NCBI GenBank assembly: GCA_017447805.1
Contig: JAFSMR010000063.1
Span: forward strand, 25,674-89,673
Direction: 5' to 3'
Length of the DNA stretch: 64,000 bases
From: Kiritimatiellia bacterium
GTDB taxonomy: Bacteria > Verrucomicrobiota > Kiritimatiellia > RFP12 > UBA1067
Part shown: one piece after another, positions 50,479-60,038 of the stretch
How positions within the stretch are numbered: position 1 is the stretch's first letter
Layout of the letters: each line of letters begins with the position of its first letter
The notes under the pieces: generated by a model
What the model was told of the DNA's origin: nothing
Database searches by the model: none
Seen by the model: the letters and a program-made list of their open reading frames with translations, nothing else
Program-made: the position numbers and the translations under genes

Positions 50479-53097
50479 ATGAGCGAATATAACTTCAGCG
50501 CCATAGAGAAAAAATGGCAAAAATATTGGCTGGAGAACGAGACATTCAAAACTCCTGCCAAAGATAATAGCGCAAATGCAAAAAATGCGCCGAAATTCTA
50601 TTGCCTAGATATGTTCCCTTATCCTTCCGGCGCAGGTTTGCATGTAGGCCACCCGGAAGGCTACACTGCAACGGATATCCTTTGTCGCTATAAGAGAATG
50701 AAAGGCTTTAGGGTTCTGCATCCGATGGGCTGGGATGCCTTCGGCCTTCCTGCAGAACAATATGCCGTGGAAACAGGAACACATCCGGCGATAACGACAA
50801 AGAAGAATATCGACCGCTTCCGTGAGCAAATCAGAGCGCTTGGCTTCAGCTATGATTGGTCGAGAGAAGTCAACACCACCGACCCGAAATATTACAAGTG
50901 GACTCAGTGGATTTTCGAACAGCTCTACAAGAAAGGCCTCGCTTATGTCGCGGAAGTGCCGGTAAATTGGTGTCCGGCGCTCGGCACGGTTCTTGCCAAT
51001 GAAGAAGTAATCGATGGCAAAAGCGAAAGAGGCAATCACCCCGTAATCCGCCGTCCAATGCGCCAGTGGATGCTTAAGATTACGGAATACGCCGAAAGGC
51101 TTTTGGCAGACCTCGATACTCTCGATTGGCCAGAGGGAGTCAAGGAAATGCAACGCAACTGGATCGGCAAATCGACAGGCGCACTAGTCGATTTCGCTGT
51201 AGAAAACAAAGAGGAAAAGTTAACCGTCTACACAACGCGTTGCGACACCCTTTTCGGCGCGACCTATATGGTAGTAAGCCCCGAGCACGCGTTTATCGAA
51301 AAGTGGCTTTCCGAGGGGGCGATAAAGAACGCCGATGAGGTAAACGCATACCGTCGCAAGGCGGCATCGAAGAGCGATCTCGAAAGAACCGAGCTCAACA
51401 AAGAAAAAACCGGTGTTCGCCTGGAAGGAATCGTGGGCATAAACCCGGTGAATGGCGAGAAGCTGCCGGTATTTATTTCCGATTACGTGCTCGCGAGCTA
51501 CGGAACAGGCGCGATCATGGCTGTTCCCGCGCATGATGAGCGCGATTTCGATTTTGCGAAAGTATTCAATCTTCCGATTGTGCAGGTCGTCGCGCCGGCA
51601 GATAGCGAGGAAGCTCGCAATGCTTCGCCAAACCCGGTTCCATATACCGGCGATAAGGCGTTTACCGATATCGCGAGCGGTGTAATGGTTTCTTCGGGCT
51701 TCATCACCGGCCTTTCGGTTGATGACGCGCGCAAGAAAATGATTGCATGGCTCGAAGAGCGCGGCGTCGGCAAAGCGAAGACGCAATATAAACTGCGCGA
51801 TTGGCTGTTTTCGCGTCAGCGCTATTGGGGCGAACCTTTCCCGGTGATTCATTGGGAAGATGGTTCACAGAGCCTCGTGCCGGAAGAAGATCTTCCTCTT
51901 ACTCTGCCGGAAATGGCCGATTACAAGCCGACCGGAACCGGCGAGCCGCCACTTGCGAAAGCTACCGATTGGGTCAATGTCGTAGATTCCAATGGCCGCA
52001 AGGGAACGCGCGAAACAAATACAATGCCGCAGTGGGCGGGGTCTTGCTGGTATTATCTACGCTACATCGACCCGACTAACGACAAGTGCTTCGCAGACCC
52101 TGAGCTTCTTAAAGAATGGCTACCGGTAGATTTGTATGTCGGCGGCGCCGAACACGCGGTTTTGCACCTCCTTTACGCGAGATTCTGGCATAAGGTCCTT
52201 TTCGACCTCGGCCTCGTGCCGACGAGCGAACCTTTCCAGAGACTAGTCAACCAAGGCATGATTCTTGGGATGGCCTACAAGACCAAGCGCGGCGTTCTTA
52301 TCCCGACCGATAAGATCGAGTGGCGCGATGGCAAGCCTTTCGGACGCGAACCGGCCGAAGAGGGCAAGGCGGAAAACCCGCTCGAGGAACTTATCGAATT
52401 TCCTGCGAAAATGTCGAAATCGCTAAAGAATGTAGTGAACCCCGATGATGTGATTCGCGATTTCGGCGCCGATTCCCTGCGTCTCTACGAAATGTTCATG
52501 GGGCCGCTTCAGGTAGTAAAACCCTGGCAGACCAATGGAGTAAGAGGCGTTCACAACTTCTTGAAGAGAGTAAATAGACTCATTACCGAAACTGCTCTCA
52601 GCGATCGCGAAATGACGAAAGCAGAAGCAAAAACGCTCAACGCTACGATCAAGAAAGTCGGCGAGGACCTCGAAGCTCTCGCTTTCAATACTGCGATTTC
52701 TTCGATGATGGTTTTCATAAATGAAGCCGAAGATGAGGCCAAGGCCGCCGGCGGGAATCTGCCGAAGTCGATGGCGGAAAAATTCGTCCTTTGCTTGGCG
52801 CCCTTCGCGCCACACCTCGGCGAAGAACTCTGGCAATTCCTCGGCCACGCGAGCACTCTAGCCTATGAACAATGGCCGGAATTCGACCCGAAAGCGCTAG
52901 TCGAAGATGAAATCGAAATTCCTGTTCAGGTTCTCGGCAAACTTCGCGGCAGAATAAAAATTCCTGTCGCCGCGACCCCAGCGGAAATGGAAGCTATAGC
53001 AAAAGCCAATACCGACGTCGCGAAATTCCTTGAAGGCAAGACAATCGTAAAAGTAATCGCCGTTCCCAAGAGGATGATTAACTTCGTAGTCAGATAA
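50479..53097 (+). CDS. leuS: Leucyl-tRNA synthetase
   Basis: An 872-aa class I synthetase: HIGH-type motif in [18 protein letters not shown], Cys/Trp-rich region [14 protein letters not shown], the CP1 editing domain (about 220-420: [36 protein letters not shown]), KMSKS within [15 protein letters not shown], and an anticodon domain with a C-terminal beta part. Length and order are canonical for the bacterial enzyme. AAGGATA precedes the ATG. Confidence 0.98.
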   Translation: MSEYNFSAIEKKWQKYWLENETFKTPAKDNSANAKNAPKFYCLDMFPYPSGAGLHVGHPEGYTATDILCRYKRMKGFRVLHPMGWDAFGLPAEQYAVETGTHPAITTKKNIDRFREQIRALGFSYDWSREVNTTDPKYYKWTQWIFEQLYKKGLAYVAEVPVNWCPALGTVLANEEVIDGKSERGNHPVIRRPMRQWMLKITEYAERLLADLDTLDWPEGVKEMQRNWIGKSTGALVDFAVENKEEKLTVYTTRCDTLFGATYMVVSPEHAFIEKWLSEGAIKNADEVNAYRRKAASKSDLERTELNKEKTGVRLEGIVGINPVNGEKLPVFISDYVLASYGTGAIMAVPAHDERDFDFAKVFNLPIVQVVAPADSEEARNASPNPVPYTGDKAFTDIASGVMVSSGFITGLSVDDARKKMIAWLEERGVGKAKTQYKLRDWLFSRQRYWGEPFPVIHWEDGSQSLVPEEDLPLTLPEMADYKPTGTGEPPLAKATDWVNVVDSNGRKGTRETNTMPQWAGSCWYYLRYIDPTNDKCFADPELLKEWLPVDLYVGGAEHAVLHLLYARFWHKVLFDLGLVPTSEPFQRLVNQGMILGMAYKTKRGVLIPTDKIEWRDGKPFGREPAEEGKAENPLEELIEFPAKMSKSLKNVVNPDDVIRDFGADSLRLYEMFMGPLQVVKPWQTNGVRGVHNFLKRVNRLITETALSDREMTKAEAKTLNATIKKVGEDLEALAFNTAISSMMVFINEAEDEAKAAGGNLPKSMAEKFVLCLAPFAPHLGEELWQFLGHASTLAYEQWPEFDPKALVEDEIEIPVQVLGKLRGRIKIPVAATPAEMEAIAKANTDVAKFLEGKTIVKVIAVPKRMINFVVR

Positions 53098-53115
53098 GAG
53101 AGAGAGAAGGTAGCC

Positions 53116-53667
53116 ATGCAGGTAAAATTTCTTAAGATCAAAGGAACTTGGCGCGAAGTCGCCGATGCCGCTAGGACAACCATCCGTCTCGACGAAGGCA
53201 CGAAGGAGCCTAGCGCAAAATGGAAAAAGCGCATCCTCCTAGCCGAGCATTCTCCAATTCGCAAGCTTTGCTTTAATTGGAAATGGATCGACCTTCCTTA
53301 CTGGGTATCAGTCCATTTCGTGAGGCATAAATACGGAATCGAACATTTCGTATCAACCCAGCGCACAGATAGGACCGGCGAAGACAGGACAGAAAAGACC
53401 CAAGATGCGCCGGTAATGCATGAATGTTTCGCAAACGCGCAAGCGATTATGTTTATTTCTCGCCGTCGCCTTTGTGGACAGGCAAGCCCCGAAACACGCG
53501 CCGCTTGGAAAGCCGTAATTGGCGCGATTGCCGAAAAGGAACCAGAACTCGCCGCTTGCTGCGTGCCGGAATGCGTCTATCGCGGCTTTTGCCCTGAATT
53601 CAAGCCTTGCGGATTCTTTGGCTCCGCCGCCTACAAAAAAGCTTGCGATAAATACCGCGAAGTTTAG
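53116..53667 (+). CDS. ThyX-like flavin-dependent thymidylate synthase, short form
   Basis: A 183-aa protein with ThyX hallmarks: LLAEHSPIRKLCFNW, VSVHFVRHKYGIEHFVSTQR carrying RHK-x7-S (residues 70-80; canonical ThyX motif RHR-x7-S), and TDRTGEDRTE. It is shorter than typical ThyX (210-250 aa), and the C-terminal third is Cys-rich (CC-x3-C-x5-C-x5-C between residues 148 and 165), which classic ThyX lacks. It either makes dTMP as a divergent enzyme or is a paralogue with another job. It follows leuS by 18 bp with a GAGAAGG ribosome-binding site. Confidence 0.62.
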   Translation: MQVKFLKIKGTWREVADAARTTIRLDEGTKEPSAKWKKRILLAEHSPIRKLCFNWKWIDLPYWVSVHFVRHKYGIEHFVSTQRTDRTGEDRTEKTQDAPVMHECFANAQAIMFISRRRLCGQASPETRAAWKAVIGAIAEKEPELAACCVPECVYRGFCPEFKPCGFFGSAAYKKACDKYREV

Positions 53668-53940
53668 GGCGCTTCGCGCCATTCAGAAAGTTCAGATGTT
53701 CAGAAAGTTCAGGCGGTAGGGCGGTGGCCCCGCCGCCGCTTTTACGATTAGGGTAGGGCGGTGGCCCCGCCGCCGCTTTTACGATTAGGGTAGGGCGGTG
53801 GCCCCGCCGCCGCTTTTACGATTAGGGTAGGGCGGTGGCCCCGCCGCCGCCATTTTGCCGATTTTCTAGAATATCTAGAATCGCTAGAATAACTAGAAAA
53901 TCTAGCTAGCCCACCGCGCCCCGCCCGGCGGCCGACCTAC
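53668..53940. other. Gene-free stretch with GC-rich array
   Basis: Contains TTCAGAAAGTTCAGATG words (53681-53716), the 37-bp array, and CTAGAA words (53862-53912). No gene seen. Confidence 0.65.
53716..53851. repeat. Tandem array, 37-bp period
   Basis: Copies start at 53716, 53753, 53790 and 53827 (last one partial). The unit is GTAGGGCGGTGGCCCCGCC plus GCCGCTTTTACGATTAGG, and the copies are identical. The GGCGGTGGCCCCGCC part can fold into a strong hairpin. Confidence 0.9.
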
Positions 53941-55539
53941 CTATCGCGCTATCTGCGCGGCTGCTTTGGCGGCCATATCGGCAAAGGCCGTTTTATCGCG
54001 AGGATGAACATCACGCTCGTCACCAAGCCCCGCGCCAAATGTATCGACATAAATCGCACCCGTTTCAGCGCAGACTTCTTTCTGAACTTCGCGATATTGT
54101 TCCCATGGCCGATTCATAATCGGCAACCCCATCATTATGAAGGGCGTATTCTTGCCCGAGCGCAATTCGTCTACGATTGCAAGAAGCGTTTCTTTTTGAT
54201 AATCGCGAGGCGTCGGCTTATCGGGATGCACGCAGGTCGTCGCGTTGGATTCGCCTTGATACCAAAGTATGCCGTCGAAATCGACTTCCTTCAAAAGACT
54301 AATGCCATTATCATACATAATCGACACCGGCCACCAATGCCCTTCATCCATATTTCTGAAGCGGCGCGGATATTCACGCGCTACCCATGCGCAAGGAAAA
54401 TCTTTATTCATATCTAGTCTATGGCGATTCGTCGCGATTTTCGCGAGAACAGGATACACCTGATTGCCGTTTTGATCGACTTTGCACATGATCGCTTCGC
54501 TCAAGAAAGCTTCTGTTGGCGCACCCCCGGCCGCGACATAATATAGATATATCGCCTTGCCTGTTGCTTCTGCGCGGCGTATCGCGAAAGATGTTCCGAA
54601 GGCAGATTTTGCGAGCATGTTTTCTTTCGTCAACTTCTTCCACGAATTGTTATTGAAATCCCAGAAAAATATATCTAGCTTCTCTATGCGGTCGGCTTCA
54701 TTTTTCACTCTCGTCTTTTCTTCCATAGAAAGATTGAACTCGCCCCAACCTTTCTGCATATTGGATTGCCCGGCGATAAGCCAACTTTCGCTTTCACGTC
54801 CCTTGAGTTCCGGCCTTGGCGCGAGCGTGGGCGTTTTTGCACCTGCTTCTTCCGCCTCGATGTAGCGAAGAGTCGTCTCGGCGATTATGCGCGCGCCTTC
54901 GACATTCGGGTGAATGAAATCGCGCACAAAAATCGCATCCATCTTTTCGCGCAGTGGCTCGGCGATATCGATTTGCGTAGCGCCGACTCTTTTTGCGACT
55001 TCTTCGAGGTCGCTCTGCATGAGGAATGGTTCGCTCGAGCGATAGAATTTCTGTCCCTCGGTCAAAGGCGAGAGTTTCTTCCAAATGAAGAATTTCGGAG
55101 CCTCGCCGGCTTCGTTTTTGTAGTCTCCCAGGAGTGCGAGATATTCTTCGACAAACTGTCCACGCTTTCTTCCGCCTGTATATTCCTTGATGTATTCGCC
55201 GTTGTCATTGATGCCGAGATTGCAGATTACGAGGTCTGGTTTCCACTCGACAGCCGCTCTATGTTCCTTCATCCAGCGGAAACCCCTCTTTTGGTTTCCT
55301 CTCATTGAATCAAGATATATGCCGCGACCGGAATTTCCGAAATTCCTTACTTCATACGCGCCGGGATATTTCGCATCTAGCATCTTTTGGAGCTGTGCCG
55401 GATACGAAGTCGCCTCGCGATTGCCTAGCCCGTGGCCAAAAGTTATAGAGTCGCCAATGCACGCGATTTTGATCTTGCCGAAGGCCGTAGTTACGGCAAT
55501 TAGCACGGCTACGAGCAATATTGGTTTCATTTTCTTCAT
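53941..55539 (-). CDS. Exported two-domain esterase: SGNH + sialate O-acetylesterase-like
   Basis: A 532-aa exported protein with two hydrolase domains. After a signal peptide (ILLVAVLIAVTTAFG), residues 23-230 are SGNH: IACIGDSITFGHG, NFGNSGRG, NLGINDNGEY and FVRDFIHPNVEGA. Residues 250-532 match the sialic-acid-specific acetylesterase (SASA/DUF303) fold: WLIAGQSNMQKGWGE, YYVAAGGAPTEAF, ILWYQGESNATT and a final DVHPRDK. Both remove acetyl groups from sugars, so the protein probably deacetylates host mucin or plant polysaccharides. Confidence 0.88.
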   Translation of the reverse strand: MKKMKPILLVAVLIAVTTAFGKIKIACIGDSITFGHGLGNREATSYPAQLQKMLDAKYPGAYEVRNFGNSGRGIYLDSMRGNQKRGFRWMKEHRAAVEWKPDLVICNLGINDNGEYIKEYTGGRKRGQFVEEYLALLGDYKNEAGEAPKFFIWKKLSPLTEGQKFYRSSEPFLMQSDLEEVAKRVGATQIDIAEPLREKMDAIFVRDFIHPNVEGARIIAETTLRYIEAEEAGAKTPTLAPRPELKGRESESWLIAGQSNMQKGWGEFNLSMEEKTRVKNEADRIEKLDIFFWDFNNNSWKKLTKENMLAKSAFGTSFAIRRAEATGKAIYLYYVAAGGAPTEAFLSEAIMCKVDQNGNQVYPVLAKIATNRHRLDMNKDFPCAWVAREYPRRFRNMDEGHWWPVSIMYDNGISLLKEVDFDGILWYQGESNATTCVHPDKPTPRDYQKETLLAIVDELRSGKNTPFIMMGLPIMNRPWEQYREVQKEVCAETGAIYVDTFGAGLGDERDVHPRDKTAFADMAAKAAAQIAR

Positions 55540-55575
55540 TGTTTCGGTCTTCTTTTTGCGGTGATTTGTTTGTTT

Positions 55576-56238
55576 TTAAATTTCTTCATTCAATAGCTCG
55601 AATAATCCTGCGGCGTTTTCTACTCGCTTATCTGCTTCGCCTAGCTCCTCATCTTTACCATAGCCCCAAGCGCAGCCAACCGAGAAGATTCCGTTTTCTT
55701 TTGCCGCGGAAAAATCGTTTATCGTATCGCCGACCATGACGCATTCATCGCTCGCGGCGCCGATTTCTTTCATGATCAGCCGAAGTAGCGCATTCTTGCG
55801 AAGCTTGCCGATTTCATCGTCCTTATGCATATCTCCAGTGTATAGCCCATCGAAAATCTTATCCCAGCCGAATTTTGCCGCGAGAGCCTTCGCGCCGACA
55901 TATCGTTTGTTCGTTGCAATATAAGCCTTCATGCCACTCGCTTTCAGATCGCGGACAAAATCGAGCACGCCCGGATATTCGAATGTATTGAGAAATCCAT
56001 CGTTATCATAATGCCTGCCGAAGCCAGAGCGGATTTTTTGTCCGAGCTCGGGGGTATAGATTCCCGGCAGAAGTCTTTGCGCCATTTCTTCAATCGGCGG
56101 TCCGGCGATGAAATCGCGCTCGAAATTCGGGCACTCCACGCCGAGGTCGTCGAGCGCGGCCAGCCACGCTACACGGATATCCCTATCTGTATCTGCGAGA
56201 GTGCCGTCCAAATCGAAGAACCAGAAATTTTTCGTCAT
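55576..56238 (-). CDS. HAD-family phosphatase (phosphoglycolate-phosphatase-like)
   Basis: A 220-aa HAD hydrolase: motif I WFFDLDGTLADTD (nucleophile Asp), motif II YIATNK, motif III Lys region, motif IV VMVGDTINDFSAA. The helical cap between motifs I and II is of the Gph/PGMB type. ATG 56238 with GGAGG 7 bp upstream is preferred; longer frames overlap the upstream gene. It overlaps the HTH-EIIA gene by 4 bp. Confidence 0.9.
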   Translation of the reverse strand: MTKNFWFFDLDGTLADTDRDIRVAWLAALDDLGVECPNFERDFIAGPPIEEMAQRLLPGIYTPELGQKIRSGFGRHYDNDGFLNTFEYPGVLDFVRDLKASGMKAYIATNKRYVGAKALAAKFGWDKIFDGLYTGDMHKDDEIGKLRKNALLRLIMKEIGAASDECVMVGDTINDFSAAKENGIFSVGCAWGYGKDEELGEADKRVENAAGLFELLNEEI

Positions 56239-56948
56239 CCGCACACCTCCTCTTCGCATTCCGAGATGATTTCTATAGCTTCTTCCGTCGATTCCGCCGA
56301 ATCCAGCCTTTCCAAAAGATTCGTTCCGTGGGCAATCAACGCCAGGCGCGAAAGAATCTGCAAATGCCTCTCGTGATCGGTCGAGCAAATCAAGAAGAAG
56401 TGGCGGGTTGTTTCGCCATCCGGCGCGCCGAAGAATATATCTCGCTTTGCGCGCCCGTATGCCAGAAACGTCTCTTCGAAGAAATACGGGTCGTGATAGC
56501 GAGGATGCAAAAAAGCGGCGCCACACCCAATCGCCGTCGTCGCGGCTTCTTCGCGCGCGACCAGCTCTTTATAAAACCCCTCTTCATCATAAACCAAGGA
56601 GCTTGCAATCGCCAAATCGGCCATATCGCGAATAAGCCCGCCCTTCGTCTTTGCCGCCAACTCTAAATCAATGGTATCGGGCTTGAAAAGTTTGGCTATT
56701 CTCCAGCGCTCACGCGCATCTTTGGGCATATCGCTCATCAAAGCATCATGATGTGCATCGATTTGTTTGCGCGAAGATGCGAGAATATGGCGCTGCGCCC
56801 ATTCATCCAAATCGCGATGGTCGAACCAAAATTCGTCGCCGCGCTTTTCCGCTTCGATTTCGCCGCGCTGCGCGACATGCTTAAGCTCGTTTGGCTCGAT
56901 GTGTATATGCTGCGCGGCCTTTTGCAAATTATAAATCTCGCGGCTCAT
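56235..56948 (-). CDS. HTH plus PTS EIIA-like (PtsN type) protein
   Basis: A 237-aa fusion. Residues 1-52 are a small excisionase/MerR-like helix-turn-helix (YNLQKAAQHIHIEPNELKHVAQRGEIEAEKRGDEFWFDHRDLDEW). Residues 90-235 are a fructose/nitrogen-type EIIA domain: DTIDLELAAKTKGGLIRDM, EEAATTAIGCGAAFLHPRYHDPYFF, with the phospho-acceptor His likely at 148, and HLQILSRLALIAHGTNLLERL. Such HTH-EIIA proteins are thought to sense the phosphorylation state of PTS proteins and control genes. It overlaps holA and the HAD gene by 4 bp each. Confidence 0.82.
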   Translation of the reverse strand: MSREIYNLQKAAQHIHIEPNELKHVAQRGEIEAEKRGDEFWFDHRDLDEWAQRHILASSRKQIDAHHDALMSDMPKDARERWRIAKLFKPDTIDLELAAKTKGGLIRDMADLAIASSLVYDEEGFYKELVAREEAATTAIGCGAAFLHPRYHDPYFFEETFLAYGRAKRDIFFGAPDGETTRHFFLICSTDHERHLQILSRLALIAHGTNLLERLDSAESTEEAIEIISECEEEVCG

Positions 56949-58024
56949 CTTCTCGCCCTCCCCCTCGCGCTTCTCGCGCCGCGAAGCGCGCGCACTACTT
57001 CGATCGTTATCGCGGATGGATCGAGCGAACTTGATGTAACGACCTTTTCGCGCAAATCCATCATGCGCTTTCTCGCCGTCCTTAATTCTAGCAACGTCCA
57101 ATTGGCCAAATCCATTTCAAGATTTTTCGCCGCCCAAGGATTTAGGTTCTTGGCGAATTCATCCCACGTTCCGGCTTCTTTTGCGCTTTTGGCTTCGACC
57201 AACTGACGGAAACAGCGCTCGAGCACAATCGTCATCATTACCGAAAAGCCGCTGTCACCTTCGAACTCGCGGATTTTCGAAACGGCCTTCGCCAAATCGC
57301 GTTTGTTTATTGCATCGGTGACTTGCCAAACGACAGGCTCTACGCCAGCGCCCGGCGAAGTAATGGAATTTATTTCTTCTTGCTTGATTACTTTGCTTTG
57401 GCCGAGCTTTAGGACGACGAGTTTTTCCAGTTCATTGTAAATCGAGCGGGTGTCATCTCCTACAATCGTAACGAATAAATCGGCGGCGCCCGGCGCGAAT
57501 TCTAGTCCCAATCCTTTCGCTCTATCGATCGCGCGAACAACGGCTTGGCGTGCGGCCTGCTGGCCTTTTGGGGTCTCGAAGACGATAAATTCCGCAACTT
57601 GCGAGAGAGCTTTCGCGAATTTGCTCGTCATTAAAAGCGAAGGTGCGCTAATGATGAAATACTGGTTTTCTGGTAGCGACATTGATGCGAGGGTTGTCGC
57701 GAAATCCTCCAAGGCAGCCTTTACTGCGGCGCTAGGCGCCCGCCCCTCGCCTTTTTCTTTGCCTTCTTTACCTTCTTCGCCATCTTCACCCTTGCCACCA
57801 GTCAAGAATCTGACATTTCGCCAATATGTCACTTTTTCAGGGTCGAAGAACGGTGGCGTCAAAAAGCTTTCCTTTGCTTGCGCGATATCTTTAAGCTGAA
57901 GCTCTTCATTCGTAGAATTCAACGAATCTATGATTTCAAGGCCCGATTTGCCTGCAAAAATCTTTTTTGCGGCTTCTGTTACGAGAAAATCGTCCTTGCC
58001 GATTATCAGATACAAATTGCCCAT
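56945..58024 (-). CDS. holA: DNA polymerase III subunit delta
   Basis: A 359-aa clamp-loader subunit: LYLIIGKDDFLVTEAAKKI, DSLNSTNEELQLKDIAQAKESFLTPPFFDPEKVTYWRNVRFL, GDDTRSIYNELEKLVVL and a helical C-terminal domain. It carries an insert of about 25 residues (GKGEDGEEGKEGKEKGEG) of Gly/Glu/Lys after residue 88. ATG 58024 overlaps the uvrB stop region (1 bp gap). Confidence 0.88.
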   Translation of the reverse strand: MGNLYLIIGKDDFLVTEAAKKIFAGKSGLEIIDSLNSTNEELQLKDIAQAKESFLTPPFFDPEKVTYWRNVRFLTGGKGEDGEEGKEGKEKGEGRAPSAAVKAALEDFATTLASMSLPENQYFIISAPSLLMTSKFAKALSQVAEFIVFETPKGQQAARQAVVRAIDRAKGLGLEFAPGAADLFVTIVGDDTRSIYNELEKLVVLKLGQSKVIKQEEINSITSPGAGVEPVVWQVTDAINKRDLAKAVSKIREFEGDSGFSVMMTIVLERCFRQLVEAKSAKEAGTWDEFAKNLNPWAAKNLEMDLANWTLLELRTARKRMMDLREKVVTSSSLDPSAITIEVVRALRGARSARGRARR

Positions 58025-58025
58025 T

Positions 58026-60035
58026 TTATACTCTCCCCTTTTTCTTGAGCTCTTTGATCTTATCACGTAAATATGCCGCGCGCTCGAACTCCAATTTATC
58101 GGCCGCCTCGAGCATATCTTTCGTCAATTCTGCAACGAGTTCGTCGATTGGCGCAATACTGCCCTTGCCAAGCGCATCCACGCTTTTGGCAATAAGATGA
58201 TCGCCCGCGAGCTTTGTTTTGCTCGCGCCGGCTTTATAAATATATGTAGACTCGTTGATTTCACGCTTTACGCTCTTTGGAGTTATTCCATGTTCCTTAT
58301 TGTAGGCGATTTGCTTTTCGCGGTGGCGCTTGGAAATCGCTATCAAATCTTTTATCGCCTGAGTCTTGTGGTCGGCGTATAAAATTACTCTGCCCTTTTC
58401 GTGGCGCGCCGCTCGCCCGGCCGTCTGCAAAAGCGAAGTTGTGGAGCGGAGAAAACCTTCTTTGTCGGCATCGAGTATCGCTACAAGCTCTACTTCCGGC
58501 AAATCCAGTCCTTCGCGCAAAAGGTTGATTCCGACCAATACATCAAATTCGCCCTTCCTCAGTCTCTGCAAAATCGCGACTCTCTCGATCGCATCGATGC
58601 CGGAATGCAGATATTCTACTCTCATGCCCGCCTTATTGAGATAATCGGTCAAATCTTCCGCACTGCGCTTCGTCAGGGTTGTGACGAGCACCCTGCCGGA
58701 TTCCTTTTTGTCGACCGTCTTTTGTATCTCGCCTATCAAATCATCTATCTGATGCTCGAGTTTTCTAACCTCGATTACCGGGTCGAGAAGCCCCGTAGGA
58801 CGCAATATCTGCTCTGCGATTACATCCGCTTCTTCGCATTCCTGCGCGCCGGGCGTTGCCGAAGAATAGATAATCTGATGGACTTTGCCGATGAATTCCT
58901 CGTATTTGAGCGGCCTATTATCTTTTGCGCTAGGCAGGCGAAAACCGAAATCGACTAGCATCTGCTTTCTCGCCTGGTCGCCATTGTACATCGCCCTGAC
59001 TTGAGGCAAGGTAGCGTGGCTTTCATCGATTATCGTAAGGAAATCATCTGGAAAATAATCCAGCAGGCATTCCGGCGGGGAACCTGGCGCGCGGCCGGTG
59101 AGAGGACGCGAATAGTTTTCTATTCCGTTGCAATACCCGAGCTCCCGCATCATCTCGATATCGTATTCGGTTCGCTCCTTGATTCTCTGCGCCTCGAGGA
59201 ATTTGCCTTTAGATTCGAAATACTTGAGGCGCTCTTCAAGCTCGCTTTCGATTCTCGCGAACGCCGCCTCGAATTTGTCTTTGCCTAGCACGAATTGCTT
59301 CGCCGGCGTTATCGTCACGGCAGGCATTTCCACGCCCTTCTTGCCGGTGAGCGGGTCTATCGAATATATCGCGTCTATTTCATCGCCAAAGAATTCTATC
59401 CTTACGCCCTCGGTTTCGTATGCCGGAAAAACATCGACAGTATCCCCCCTTACCCTGAAAACGCCGGGCGCGAAATCGAAATCGTTCCTCGCGTATTGCG
59501 CAGTAACGAGCTTTTCAGCGAGCTGAGAGCGCGATATTTCTTCGCCGCGCTTTACCGTTACGGCCAAATCGCGATATTCCTCGCTTTCGCCTAGCCCGTA
59601 TATGCAGGATACCGAAGATACTACGATTACATCTCGCCGCGAAATGAGCGCGTTTGTGGCGGCCAAGCGATAGCGCTCGATTTCTTCGTTTATCGATGCA
59701 TCTTTTTCGATGTATGTATCGGTTTGCGGAATATATGCTTCCGGCTGATAGTAGTCGTAATACGAAATGAAATATTCGACCGCATTTTCGGGGAAGAAAC
59801 TTTTTAGTTCCGCAAACAATTGCGCGGCGAGGGTTTTATTGTGCGAAAGCACAAGCGTCGGTCGGCCCCACTTTGCTATGAGATTCGCGAGCGTAAAGGT
59901 TTTGCCGCTCCCCGTGACGCCTTGAAGAATGAGCCTCTCGGAGCCTTTCTTCAAACCGTCATAAAGCGCGGCAACCGCCTCAGGTTGATCTCCCGTCGGA
60001 GCGAATTTTGAGCAAAGTTTGAACCGATTCTCCAT
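58026..60035 (-). CDS. uvrB: Excinuclease ABC subunit B
   Basis: A 669-aa UvrB: Walker A LQGVTGSGKTFTLAN, beta-hairpin EYFISYYDYYQPEAYIPQTDTYIEKD, Walker B-like FLTIIDESHATLPQVRAMYNGD, helicase motifs RVLVTTLTKRSAEDLTDYL and LVGINLLREGLDLPEVELVAILDADKEGFLRS, and the C-terminal UVR domain ELTKDMLEAADKLEFERAAYLRDKIKEL that contacts UvrC. Standard length. It acts in nucleotide-excision repair with UvrA and UvrC, not seen here. Confidence 0.98.
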   Translation of the reverse strand: MENRFKLCSKFAPTGDQPEAVAALYDGLKKGSERLILQGVTGSGKTFTLANLIAKWGRPTLVLSHNKTLAAQLFAELKSFFPENAVEYFISYYDYYQPEAYIPQTDTYIEKDASINEEIERYRLAATNALISRRDVIVVSSVSCIYGLGESEEYRDLAVTVKRGEEISRSQLAEKLVTAQYARNDFDFAPGVFRVRGDTVDVFPAYETEGVRIEFFGDEIDAIYSIDPLTGKKGVEMPAVTITPAKQFVLGKDKFEAAFARIESELEERLKYFESKGKFLEAQRIKERTEYDIEMMRELGYCNGIENYSRPLTGRAPGSPPECLLDYFPDDFLTIIDESHATLPQVRAMYNGDQARKQMLVDFGFRLPSAKDNRPLKYEEFIGKVHQIIYSSATPGAQECEEADVIAEQILRPTGLLDPVIEVRKLEHQIDDLIGEIQKTVDKKESGRVLVTTLTKRSAEDLTDYLNKAGMRVEYLHSGIDAIERVAILQRLRKGEFDVLVGINLLREGLDLPEVELVAILDADKEGFLRSTTSLLQTAGRAARHEKGRVILYADHKTQAIKDLIAISKRHREKQIAYNKEHGITPKSVKREINESTYIYKAGASKTKLAGDHLIAKSVDALGKGSIAPIDELVAELTKDMLEAADKLEFERAAYLRDKIKELKKKGRV

Positions 60036-60038
60036 TCA

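Noticed and set aside
53716..53851. CRISPR-like direct repeats of 37 bp
   Set aside because: The whole unit is repeated without spacers; it is a plain tandem repeat.
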